Of a stretch of DNA of 64,000 nt, positions 56,276 through 64,000 are shown in pieces. The notes below the pieces were generated by a model. The model did not search any database. It was not told where the DNA came from and worked only from the letters and a program-made list of their open reading frames with translations. Position 1 is the first letter of the stretch. Each line of letters starts with the position of its first letter. Location of the stretch: positions 21,856,501 to 21,920,500 of the forward strand of contig JBAIAC010000059.1 of the NCBI GenBank assembly GCA_037349315.1, written 5' to 3'. Position numbers and translations under genes: made by a program. This DNA is from Chelydra serpentina. Its lineage: Eukaryota; Chordata; Testudines; Chelydridae.

Positions 56276-59200
56276 GTAACTGGCGATGCGGCGGGGTTGT
56301 AGACCTGGCTGGCAAACTGAGCTTGTGCACTAGGGTGACCAGATGAGAAGACCCGAACATCGGGACTCCCCGCCCGAAGTTATTGAGCAAAAAACAACAA
56401 CAAAACTGGAAGACCCTTTCACGCCCGAAGTTGTTGAGCAAAAAAACCCCCGGAAAAACGGAAGAAAATCAGGACAAAAGGCGTTACATCGGTCGGGACG
56501 CAGGACAAACGATGAAAAATCGGGATGGTTCCAATTTTATCGGGCTGTCTGGTCACCCTATTGCGCACACAGTCAGATTGGAGAGCGATTTGTTAATCGC
56601 TTCCAGCAGAAGAGAGACAGGAACAAAAGATACTTCAGAGGAAGGTTAACTTGGTCTGGTAGTTCAGGTGCTGAAATAAGACTCCTGAGATGGGTTCAAC
56701 AATCAGCTTGGTCAGACTTTCTGTGTGGCTGTAAGCAAGTCACTTACTCTGTCTATGCCTCGGTTCCCCATCTGTAAACTAAGGATAATAATACTTCCCT
56801 ACCTTCCGGTAGTGTGAGAATTGGTTCATTAATGTTTGTGAATGGCTCAGCTACTGTACTGATTCGGGCTGTAAAAATACCTTAATGGCTAGAACTTGCT
56901 CTGCATAGAACTTAAGATTTCTATAATTAACGTGGGCGGCATGATCCTTTCCCGTAGTTCTTTATCCTGCTACGTCAGATTCCCCGGGGGTCATTCTTTT
57001 AGAAATTTCTGAAGATGGCACAGTGCTGTTCCTTTTTTGGAGACTGTTTCAACTAATTTTTCATTGGTCTGGGACTTTGGATTTTGCTGCTCTCTCTAAT
57101 TTGATTAACACTGACTCTGCCTGTACTGTTCCTGTTTTTCAAAGATTACATTTTCTAATGCTGTTATTAAAATACTAACATCAAATGTAGAGTGTGAAAG
57201 TATGATACATTATCTTTGCGAATATTTCTCTATGCGTTACTAAAAATGCCCCTAGGCCACGGGAGCCTTTAAGTGACCTGAAGATTCATTTAACATATGC
57301 TAGTTGGTGAAATATGTACAGTGTAGCTGGGTTTAAGATATGATGATTCTTTCCTTTAGTTGTCCAACTCTGTTTTCCAGGTGTGTCTGCCCAGTCCTTT
57401 CTTCATTCTTTTACACTGGCGAGTGCTGCTTTTAATCTACAAGTTGCCACTCCAGGGGTAAGTGTAAGAGAACAGCAATTGACATCGGTACATACTATGA
57501 GGTCTGAAAACAACCAGTCCTGCATTAATGTATAAACTAGTAATAATGAAAAAGTGTGGTAGCCCTTTGTTGAGAGAATTCTGATTATCTTTACAGATGA
57601 ATGCCCTTGATCTTTAAACTCCTACATACATGCTTAACTTCAATGGGAACACTCATATGCAGAGAGCTAAACCCATGCATAAGTGTTTGTAGGATTGGGG
57701 TCTATGCTGGTACATTTGAAGAGATTCTGTATTGCAGCCCTTATTATTTAATAATAATTATAAAGTCCTTTTGATTTTTATGTTCTAAAGCAGAGGTGGG
57801 CAAACTACAGCCCAGGGGCTGCATCCGGCCCTCCAGACCAGTGGTCCCCAACGCGGTGCCCGTGGGTGCCATGGTGCCTGCCGGGGCATTTATGGGCGCC
57901 CACCCACCAACTAGTGCCCAGAGGGAGAGAAGCTGCTGCCCCGGCCTGCCAGGGACAGAGAACTCCGGGGCTGCGGGCGCCGATGTTCTGTGTCCCCGGC
58001 AGGCCGGGGCAGCGCGGAGAGAAGCCGCAGCGCCGCGCCTACCGGGGACAGAGAACACAGGCGCCTGCAGCCCCGGAGTTCTCTGTCCCCAGCAGGCCGG
58101 GCTGCGGGCGCTGGTGATCTCTGTCCCTGGCAGGCGCGGGGCTGCGGCTTCCCTCTCCGCTGCCCAGAACTGGCCCCCCCCCAAAAAAAGGTAAATAAAA
58201 AAGAGCAAATTCACATGGTAAGGTGAAAGAATAATTGCCGAATAATTTAATTAATACCTTTTACATGTAAAATTACCTTTTTTAGCTTATGGATTCATAT
58301 ATTATGTAATATTAAATATGATGCTTTTCATATTATTTAATGTACAAATACAAAATAAGCCTTGAAAAATTGTTGGCGCCCGCCACACTCTTCTGAAAAC
58401 ATGAATGTGCTCTTGGCCACAAAAAGGTTGGGGACCACTGGTCCAGACATTTTAATCCGGCCCTCGAGCTCCCACCAGGGAGCAGAGTCTGGGGCTTGCC
58501 CCACTCCAGCTGGGGAGCAGGGGTGGGAGCTTGCCCCTCTCCGCATGGCTCCTGGAAGCAGCGGAATATCCCCCTGTGGCTCCTACATGTAGGGGCAGCC
58601 CCTGCTCCAAGCACAGCCCCCGCAGCTCCCATTGGCTTTTGCCCCCCCCCACCTCCCGTTGGCGTCCTTGCTAGTAGGGTCGCTGATGGGGGGACAAAAG
58701 GGGCAGCGATGTTAAAGCACTGCCGTGGCAGTGCTTTAATGTTGGCTGCGTATGGGCCGGTACTGGCCCACTTTCACCCCGTGTATAGACCTCATGTTAG
58801 ATATGGCTTCTTGATTTCAGGATTAAGTCATCTTGGAGAGAGAAATACCTTTTCTGTGGACAAAGAGAGAACTTTTGGTTCCAATGAGCACTAAAGTCCC
58901 TGTAAAAAAGAGAAACTCCACACACTTAGAAACAAACTAAACAAAAAACTGTGCACTGATATTAACCACCATCTTTTAACAATGATTCAACTAGGGGAAG
59001 TTAATTGACTTTGTTGATGTGAATGAGAGCAACATGCGTTGGATACAGGACTTCCGTATGAAATCTTATGCAAATCCTGCCAAGTTGGAGTCAATTGATG
59101 GTGAGTATCTTTGAGGTTAGCCTTACATGTCTCCCCTCTGTATTGTGAAAACAAATGCTTCTGAGTGTTAAACCTTTGGGAAGAAGGGCGCAAAAAAAGT

Positions 59201-61362
59201 GATGGGACCTGTGTTTTTGAGATGGTCTGTCAACTTGCAGAATGGGCACCGCTGTTGTCTTCCCACCCCAATTGCTCAGGCTATTCCCCCTTATAATTTC
59301 CCGGAGAAGCTGCATCATCTGTTGCAAACAGACTGCATAAGTAATCACTTAGACAAAAACTATAGGAAGAGATGAAACTATAAAATGTATTTTCTTCTAT
59401 TTTTATTAACATTTGTACTCAGCACTGTTCAGGCAGAATATGCCTAACAGAGTACCTTCCCCCAAGCACTTACAATAGCAAAGCATATGAATGCAATGCA
59501 GTAGAATACAGGAAAATTACTGTGTTGTAGGTCTGGGTCTGAACTGGGTCTTAAGAAAATTTATTAAGGAAGAGTGGGAGAAGGCTTATCATATGCTAAA
59601 TGATAGGGTTGTTCATGAAAGAAGGTGTAAAGTCAGGAGTGGGCAAAGACGTCAAAAGGATCAATAAGAAGAGAAGCTCATACACTGTGGAAGAAGCATG
59701 AGGGACTGTAAAGTCAGATTGAGGAACTGATGTAGGCAAGAAGTGAGATGGGGCAGAGCCTTGTTGGAAATGAGGGCTAGGAGCTTGAATTTGTCTTTCT
59801 CATCATGGATTTTGCCATGCATTTCAGCCAAGATATGGGGCCTGTCTAGGTATTGCAGTGGGCCTCTACTCCCTAGTGGAGATTGGGAAGAAGCATTAGG
59901 CTTGAGATGTCTTTCCCTTGATTGAATCAAAATTGTGCTAAAAAATTCTCACTCTTAAACAGAAGTGGGTGGGTTTTGTTTGCATCTTAATTTTTTTCCT
60001 AGCATGTCTTGGGCAAGCAGTGAAAATGTTAGACTAATAAAAAGCCAATATTTTGGCGAGATAAATTTGCTCCTGAAGAAAGGGTATACTAAACTAGGCA
60101 TACTGTTGACTATGGGGTCAATTAAAGGGCTTCTGCTATAGTAGAAGGAAGAATGGTAAATCTTTGGCTTGTTAAGAATCTCTTTAGAAGCTTGTGATCT
60201 TTGTAGACCTTTATACCACAATATAGCTTTCTCCTTCCCCGAGCTCTGGACTTTATAATGAGCCACATAGATACTTTATTTTTATTTAATTTCTTTGGTA
60301 TGTTTTTTTACATATTGTAGTATGTGACTGACTATTGTGTGGAGTATTTTTTGCTTGGTCAAATAAATTTTGAAAAGAAATCATGCTCAGATATTTTTGC
60401 CTGTTAATACGTTTATGGTCCAAACTTGTATTCTTCTCTCTTCCTGACTAGGTGCTAGATACCATGCCCTGTTGATTCCTAACTGTCCTGGGGCTATGAC
60501 TGACCTTGCAAACAGTGGATATCTAGCTAAGATATTACAGCACTTCAGCAATGAGAACAGTAGGTAAACCCTACTGGGGATCTTTATTTTGTTTTAATAA
60601 AATCCAGAGTCTGTACGTAATTCATTACTTCACTGCTGGTCCATGCAAAAATTCATTTATCTTGCAGTGAACACTTGTAGGCATTGTAATGGAAGAAGTG
60701 GTGATGTGGCTAGCAAACTTCAAATTATTTACACAGCTGGAAGAGTGCAGCAGCATCAGAACTGGGAAACTGCTTTAGATCAGTGTGTTCTTTCACTTAA
60801 AAAAATAGCAAAACCTTCCTTGTGGAAAGATAAAAATAAGATCTTTTGAATGCTTTTGAGACAGAGAAGTGAATTCCTCTGCCTTACCAATGTCCAAAAC
60901 TGGAGTGATGCTCCCTGAGAGTTAGATGGAACTCTTAGTTCATAGCCAGTTGGACAGTATTCCAGAGTCCTCTTCAATAAGGTCTGATCCTGCAAAGAAC
61001 AAATGTGTGTTTTAATTTAAGCACTTGTGCGTGAATAGTCCTGTTGGAACTACCTGTGTTAAGCACATGTGTAACTCTGAAGGATGGGGCCCTAATCTCG
61101 TAAATTGGTGCACAGAGAAAACAGTAAAGCCAAAGAGAATGCAAATAATGTCTCAACATTCTTTTCAGAAAAGTAATATACAGTAACTTAAAGGATATTA
61201 TTCTGGCTGTTGTAACTTTCAGGATATTTATAATTAAATGAATTTCTTAATTTTCTTTGTTTTTTAGAGCCTATTTGTGCTGTAGGACATGGAGTTGCTG
61301 CTTTATGCTGTGCCACAAATGAGGATAAATCTTGGGTATTTCAGGGATACAGTCTGACAGGG
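55863..61362 (+). CDS. GATD1: GATD1, class I glutamine-amidotransferase-like protein (partial, exons 1-5)
   Basis: GATD1 (PDDC1) belongs to the DJ-1/PfpI class of the glutamine-amidotransferase fold; its reaction is not established to my knowledge. Five exons join with matching phases (58, 77, 106, 108 and 95 coding bases) to about 148 codons, against about 220 in human. The product matches human GATD1 throughout: [92 protein letters not shown]. At the nucleophile elbow the family's usual Cys is replaced by Gly (AVGHG), so classic amidotransferase or PfpI chemistry is unlikely. The start at 55863 is chosen because [11 protein letters not shown] matches the human N-terminus and has a G at -3. 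An in-frame ATG at 55821 would add 14 residues. The rest of the gene lies beyond the right edge. Confidence 0.95.
56331..56560. mobile_element. hAT-like element, TAGGGTGACC ends with a different interior
   Basis: A 230-bp element with ends TAGGGTGACCAGATG and TGTCTGGTCACCCTA. It is flanked by an 8-bp duplication with one CpG-type mismatch: TTGTGCAC (56323-56330) and TTGCGCAC (56561-56568). The interior differs from the short copies: a direct duplication of CGCCCGAAGTTNTTGAGCAA (about 56371 and 56421) and scattered short matches such as ATCGGGA. It lies in GATD1 intron 1. Confidence 0.9.
56690..56890 (-). mobile_element. MIR-like SINE, reverse orientation
   Basis: CTGTAAGCAAGTCACTTACT, GCCTCGGTTCCCCATCTGTA and GGATAATAATACTTCCCTAC are the reverse complement of MIR blocks. 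Confidence 0.8.
57381..57457 (+). CDS. GATD1: GATD1 exon 2
   Basis: Acceptor TTTTCCAG, donor GTAAGT. 77 bases complete the split Gly and encode [20 protein letters not shown] and VATPG, ending between codons. Confidence 0.95.
57839..58440. mobile_element. Nested hAT-like element, CAGTGGTCCCCAAC ends
   Basis: A 602-bp element with ends CAGTGGTCCCCAACGCGG and AGGTTGGGGACCACTG. It is flanked by an 8-bp duplication with one mismatch: CTCCAGAC (57831-57838) and GTCCAGAC (58441-58448). The left half repeats GGGACAGAGAAC and CAGGCCGGG blocks on alternating strands; the right half is AT-rich. No protein is encoded. Confidence 0.9.
58712..58739. repeat. Perfect 13-bp inverted repeat with 2-base loop
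   Basis: TTAAAGCACTGCC and GGCAGTGCTTTAA around GT. Lies inside the hAT-like repeat of GATD1 intron 2. Confidence 0.85.
58781..58994. other. GATD1 intron 2, last part
   Basis: No repeat recognised; ends in the CAACTAG acceptor of exon 3. Confidence 0.5.
58995..59100 (+). CDS. GATD1: GATD1 exon 3
   Basis: Acceptor CAACTAG, donor GTGAGT. 106 bases encode [20 protein letters not shown] and [15 protein letters not shown] plus one base of the next Gly codon. Matches human GATD1 closely. Confidence 0.95.
59101..60451. other. GATD1 intron 3
   Basis: A MIR-like fragment lies at about 59398-59480 (CAGCACTGTTCAGGCAGAAT, CCCCCAAGCACTTACAATAG). Nothing else recognised. Confidence 0.55.
60452..60559 (+). 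CDS. GATD1: GATD1 exon 4
   Basis: Acceptor CTGACTAG, donor GTAGGT directly after AGAACA. 108 bases encode [20 protein letters not shown] and [15 protein letters not shown] with split codons at both sides. GTAGGT was chosen over GTAAAC four bases later because it restores Lys-Pro-Ile-Cys with exon 5. Confidence 0.94.
60560..61267. other. GATD1 intron 4
   Basis: A decayed palindromic repeat with AAGCACTTGTGCGTGAATAG lies at about 60975-61095. The intron ends in TTTGTTTTTTAG. Confidence 0.5.
61268..61362 (+). CDS. GATD1: GATD1 exon 5
   Basis: Acceptor TTTTTTAG, donor GTAGGT. 95 bases encode [20 protein letters not shown] and [11 protein letters not shown], ending between codons. This exon carries the nucleophile-elbow region with Gly in place of Cys. 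Confidence 0.94.
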
Positions 61363-61772
61363 GTAGGTACTGTCAAGCAAACGTCTCCCAAAGTAAGGAT
61401 TTTAAGGTGCATGGGGCAGTGTAATTTGGTGTGGTAGTGCCAGGGATTTTGGTGTCATCCTAAATCTTAAGAGACTTTGGTCCAAATCAAAATAATCAAT
61501 CTGATATGTCCAGCAACCTGTTATTCAAGAGCTGCCGGACTGTCATTGGCAAGGGGTGCTGTAGGCCAGGATGGTGAGCTGTGTAGGGGCCCAAGACTGC
61601 ATATGAGGGCTCTGCAGCAGTTCAGCCTTGCTCTGGTGAGTGCTGTCAGTCTCAGTATTTTATAAATACCAAATGAAGGTGATAAAACTTCTAAACAACT
61701 TTGCCATAGCCTCTCTGGCTGGTCGTTCATGGCTTTAAACATCCCTAGATACTATGGTTATTCAATTTGGTG

Positions 61773-62261
61773 TAGGCTGACCATATTTCCTTGAGACAAA
61801 AACGGGACATTGGGATGGCAAAAACGGGACGGGGAGACAAGGGGCAGCCGCAACAAGCCGCCCCTCGTCTTCCCGCTCAGCAGCTCGGCGGGGAGACAAG
61901 CGAGGGGCAGCCGCAACAAGCCGCCCCTCGTCTCCCCGCTCAGCAGCTCGGCGGGGAGACGAGCGAGGGGCAGCCGCAACAAGCCGCCCCTCGTCTCCCC
62001 GCTCAGCAGCTCGGCGGGGAGACGAGCGAGGGGCAGCCACAACAAGCCGCCCCTCGTCTCCCCGCTCAGCAGCTCGGCGGGGAGACGAGCGAGGGGCAGC
62101 CGCAACAAGCCAGCGTTCAGTTTTTTACAAAAAAATAAAAACTATATATAGTTTATTAAAAACGGGACAAAATTGACATTTATATTAAAACGACGGGACG
62201 GTCGGGAAATATGAAAAAAAACGGTACTGTCCCGTTTAAAACGGTACGTATGGTCAGCCTA
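61773..62261. mobile_element. hAT-like element, TAGGCTGACCATA ends, with internal minisatellite
   Basis: A 489-bp element with ends TAGGCTGACCATA and TATGGTCAGCCTA, flanked by a perfect 8-bp duplication ATTTGGTG (61765-61772 and 62262-62269). The ends are a variant of TAGGGTGACCAGA, so it is a relative of the family above. Sub-terminal AAAACGGGAC and GTCCCGTTT blocks are inverted. The middle is a 63-bp tandem array. Confidence 0.93.
61831..62111. repeat. 63-bp minisatellite, about 4.5 units
   Basis: Units contain GCCCCTCGTCTCCCCGC and GCGGGGAGACGAGCGAGGGG, inverse to each other, so each unit can fold into a hairpin. Differences between units are few (for example CTTCCC/CTCCCC and ACAAGC/ACGAGC). 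Because 63 is divisible by 3, frames stay open over the array and mimic repetitive proteins. Confidence 0.93.
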
Positions 62262-63665
62262 ATTTGGTGCCATAACACTGCTCGTTCATTTTATTTCTAT
62301 GAATGATTTTAAATGTTAAAGGAATCTAACTCAGCAAAGAGCTATTTGTACAAACTAAAAGGAATTCAAACTCAGGCTGCCATTGTTGATCCCTTACTCA
62401 TCCTGTTATGCTGCTAGGCTGTAATGTCTCACATCACCCACAGACTGTCGACTGTCACCTATCTATGCAGGATCTATACTCATTTATCAATAAAATGCAT
62501 AATAAACATTCTTAATGCAACTTTTGTAGTTGAAAATTTACCTCCACAGTCAGGAAATTTAAAGTTATCGCTTCCACAGAAGACTCCTTGTGCATATATA
62601 TTTGATATCACAGCATATGCTGATACTTTTAATGTAATATGTGCATTGTGGCCTAGTTATGGTCATTAAAGATGCAGATTTGTTTAAATTGATGACACAG
62701 TTGTATATTGAAATGTGCAATCAGACACAAACTCCGTGTCCTGCACGGAATCCAAGTAACTGGGCTCTGCAATATGGAGATCAGACTGGGTGACATTTCA
62801 AGGGGGTTAATCTCTTGCATGTTGTTTACTGGATCCAGGCACATATTTTCTGCTGTTAAATTAGTTGTCAGTATCATGCTTTTGTGTGAATGCAGAAGTG
62901 GGAAGTTCCTTTATATCATGGTTGAATGGGCTGACCCCAAAAGCAGCACAGTGGAGAGCTATCTTTTTACCTCCCTTTAGCCAGCACTGCAGGTAAAAGT
63001 GCCACAGCAGTAGCTAACAGAAGGCAGATTGCTCATGGGACAGGGCAAAGGGCTTGTCCAATAATCTAGGTTTTTTGTTTAAGAAAAAGTACGTTTTATG
63101 TGTGATTTTGTATGCATGAATGATTGAGTGTGAACACTTCCTAGACCATAAGGAACTGAAGGTCAGGCTGTGTTTTATTTGAAAGGTAATTTTTCTCACA
63201 TTTGCATTAAGGTCTTGGATTGGTTCTGTGACCCCCAATGTTATGATTTGAGAGAATTGTTAATATACCTGCCTGCCCATAGTGGGTTACCTTGTCGTTA
63301 GTGTGGATTATTTGTTTTAACTTTATGAAGTGCTAGGGTTCAAAAATATCCCCATGTGGGTTCCATTAAGATGCAACACGATAGGAAAACTAACACCCGT
63401 GTGAGTAAGCAAGCAGATGTAATGTACAATGTGTCAGGTTGGAATAGCACCATGCCTTGGGGTGTTACAAATCATGAGGTGCAGTCAAATGTCTTTTAAC
63501 ATCCAGAATTACAGAATCCCAGCTAAACATACTCGTGGAGAATTTCACTGTAGCTATAAAATGGCCCCAAGCATTTCTAGCTTTTTACAAAACAACATAG
63601 TCTGTAATTCCATCCCGACTTATCATGCTTTGTAGGTACAAAGCTTTGCTTCTCTTCATGTAGGT

Positions 63666-63740
63666 CAGGCCTGCACAACATGCGGCCCAGGGGCCGCATG
63701 CGGCCTGCGTGGGCTCACTGTGCGGCCCGCGAAGGGGTGA
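63666..63740. repeat. Fragment of a GC-rich hAT-type end
   Basis: CAGGCCTGCACAACATGCGG, then GGGGCCGCATGCGGCC and GTGCGGCCCGCGAAGGGG. The form resembles CAGGGGTGCACAACATGCGGCCC-type hAT ends, with a short internal hairpin. No right end or duplication was found. Confidence 0.45.
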
Positions 63741-63944
63741 GTAGGTGGGCTCGCCATAACATATTACCAAGGTTCAATACAAAGTCATATAAAAGTTATA
63801 CAAAAATGGATAATGCAGAGATTTATCTACAACTGCATTGATTGACTGTTGTGTGCAGCAATATAGTGACCCCTGGGGGGGGTGAAGAGGGGTGTGATGG
63901 TGGGGCCGAGCAGGGAGGGGGCAGGTCCTATTTTACTGCTGTGA

Positions 63945-63957
63945 TCTGGTCACCCTA
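63945..63957. repeat. Isolated TCTGGTCACCCTA terminus
   Basis: Exactly the right end of the TAGGGTGACC family. A possible partner, TAGTGACCCC near 63867, is degenerate and no 8-bp duplication fits, so this may be a damaged or very short copy. Confidence 0.4.
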
Positions 63958-64000
63958 TGTGCACTATTTCTTTCCTCCTCTACAGGCTTCCACACCCCAG

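Larger units (their letters stand above)
56276..57380. other. GATD1 intron 1, rest
   Basis: Holds the 230-bp hAT-like element at 56331 and a minus-strand MIR-like SINE at about 56690-56890. Nothing else recognised. Confidence 0.6.
57791..58780. mobile_element. hAT-like repeat(s) in GATD1 intron 2, host of a nested element
   Basis: Starts CAGAGGTGGGCAAACTACAG and GGGGCTGCATCCGGCCCTCC, the form of a CAGGGGTGGGCAAAC-type hAT end. It is interrupted at 57839-58440 and resumes TTTTAATCCGGCCCTCGAGC. The right end is unclear: CCCACTTTCACCCCGTG near 58780 resembles the end of the 34.1-kb element, so two elements may be joined. No outer duplication was found. Confidence 0.55.
61363..64000. other. GATD1 intron 5 and possibly the next exon boundary
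   Basis: Holds the minisatellite-bearing element at 61773 and short GC-rich repeat fragments near 63.7-63.96 kb. At the very edge, TTCTTTCCTCCTCTACAG (to 63985) is a good acceptor, but the 15 bases after it do not match the human continuation; the CCCCAG at 64000 could be the acceptor instead. The exon 6 start is therefore left open. Confidence 0.5.

Noticed and set aside
55521..56441. A 306-codon open frame on the minus strand over the GATD1 promoter
   Set aside because: It lies in a CpG island where stop codons are rare, has low-complexity Gly/Ala/Arg/Pro composition and no domain, and opposes a real exon.
57744..58226. Open frames over 130 codons on both strands in GATD1 intron 2
   Set aside because: They fall inside the nested hAT-like element and come from its inverted GC-rich blocks.
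60564..60569. Alternative GATD1 exon 4 donor GTAAAC
   Set aside because: Using it would add bases that disturb the Lys-Pro-Ile-Cys join with exon 5; GTAGGT at 60560 fits exactly.
61758..62151. Four overlapping open frames with 21-residue repeats
   Set aside because: They follow from a 63-base tandem unit, whose length keeps all frames open; the array lies inside a transposon.
63986..64000. GATD1 exon 6 beginning at 63986
   Set aside because: The acceptor is good, but the five codons after it do not match the expected continuation and CCCCAG at the window edge is a rival acceptor.
1..64000. CRISPR arrays, phage or bacterial defence modules
   Set aside because: No direct-repeat and spacer pattern and no dense operon-like coding; gene structure, introns and transposons are all vertebrate.

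Overview
The window is vertebrate nuclear DNA, most likely from a turtle (less likely another non-avian sauropsid). The evidence is a CR1 LINE with the classic CR1 3' end, many CR1 and MIR-like fragments, PIF/Harbinger elements of the Myb-plus-DDE type, and many short non-autonomous DNA transposons with 8-bp target duplications. The species call is inference. There are no bacterial operons, CRISPR arrays or phage-like modules. Two host genes are recognised, both on the + strand. CEND1 has its whole coding region in one exon at 20122-20517. GATD1 (also PDDC1) starts in a CpG island at 55.5-56.3 kb, and its first five coding exons lie between 55863 and 61362; the gene runs off the right edge. 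From memory, human 11p15.5 carries SLC25A22, CEND1 and GATD1 in the same order and orientation, so this looks like the conserved block. The CEND1-GATD1 gap here is about 35 kb and is filled almost entirely with transposons. No SLC25A22 exon was recognised; it would lie to the left. || Layout: 1-20 kb is non-coding, with a possible CEND1 5' exon at the left edge, MIR and CR1 pieces, a Harbinger MITE and a solo retroviral LTR (17498-18067). 20.1-21.0 kb is CEND1. 21-35 kb is non-coding, with paired GC-rich hAT-like elements at 23.6 and 27.8 kb and another at 34.1 kb. 35.6-45.5 kb is a cluster of three Harbinger elements. The first is nearly complete and has a Myb/SANT-like gene convergent with a DDE transposase; it sits inside a MIR-like SINE and itself carries an inverted-repeat retroelement insertion. 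51.2-53.8 kb is a CR1 element with both ends but a deleted middle; it has a 635-codon open frame joining the ORF1 SGNH-esterase region in frame to the ORF2 reverse transcriptase. 55.1-64 kb is GATD1, with its promoter flanked by hAT-like elements, one nested element pair in intron 2 and a minisatellite-bearing element in intron 5. || No new multi-gene system is evident. The most unusual items are the in-frame CR1 fusion, at least ten short DNA elements with exact or one-mismatch 8-bp target duplications, including a TAGGGTGACC-end family that carries different interiors, the three-layer nest at 35-40 kb, and a recurring CCATTGACTTCAATGG-like core shared by repeats whose arms differ. GATD1 also lacks the nucleophile cysteine expected of its fold.
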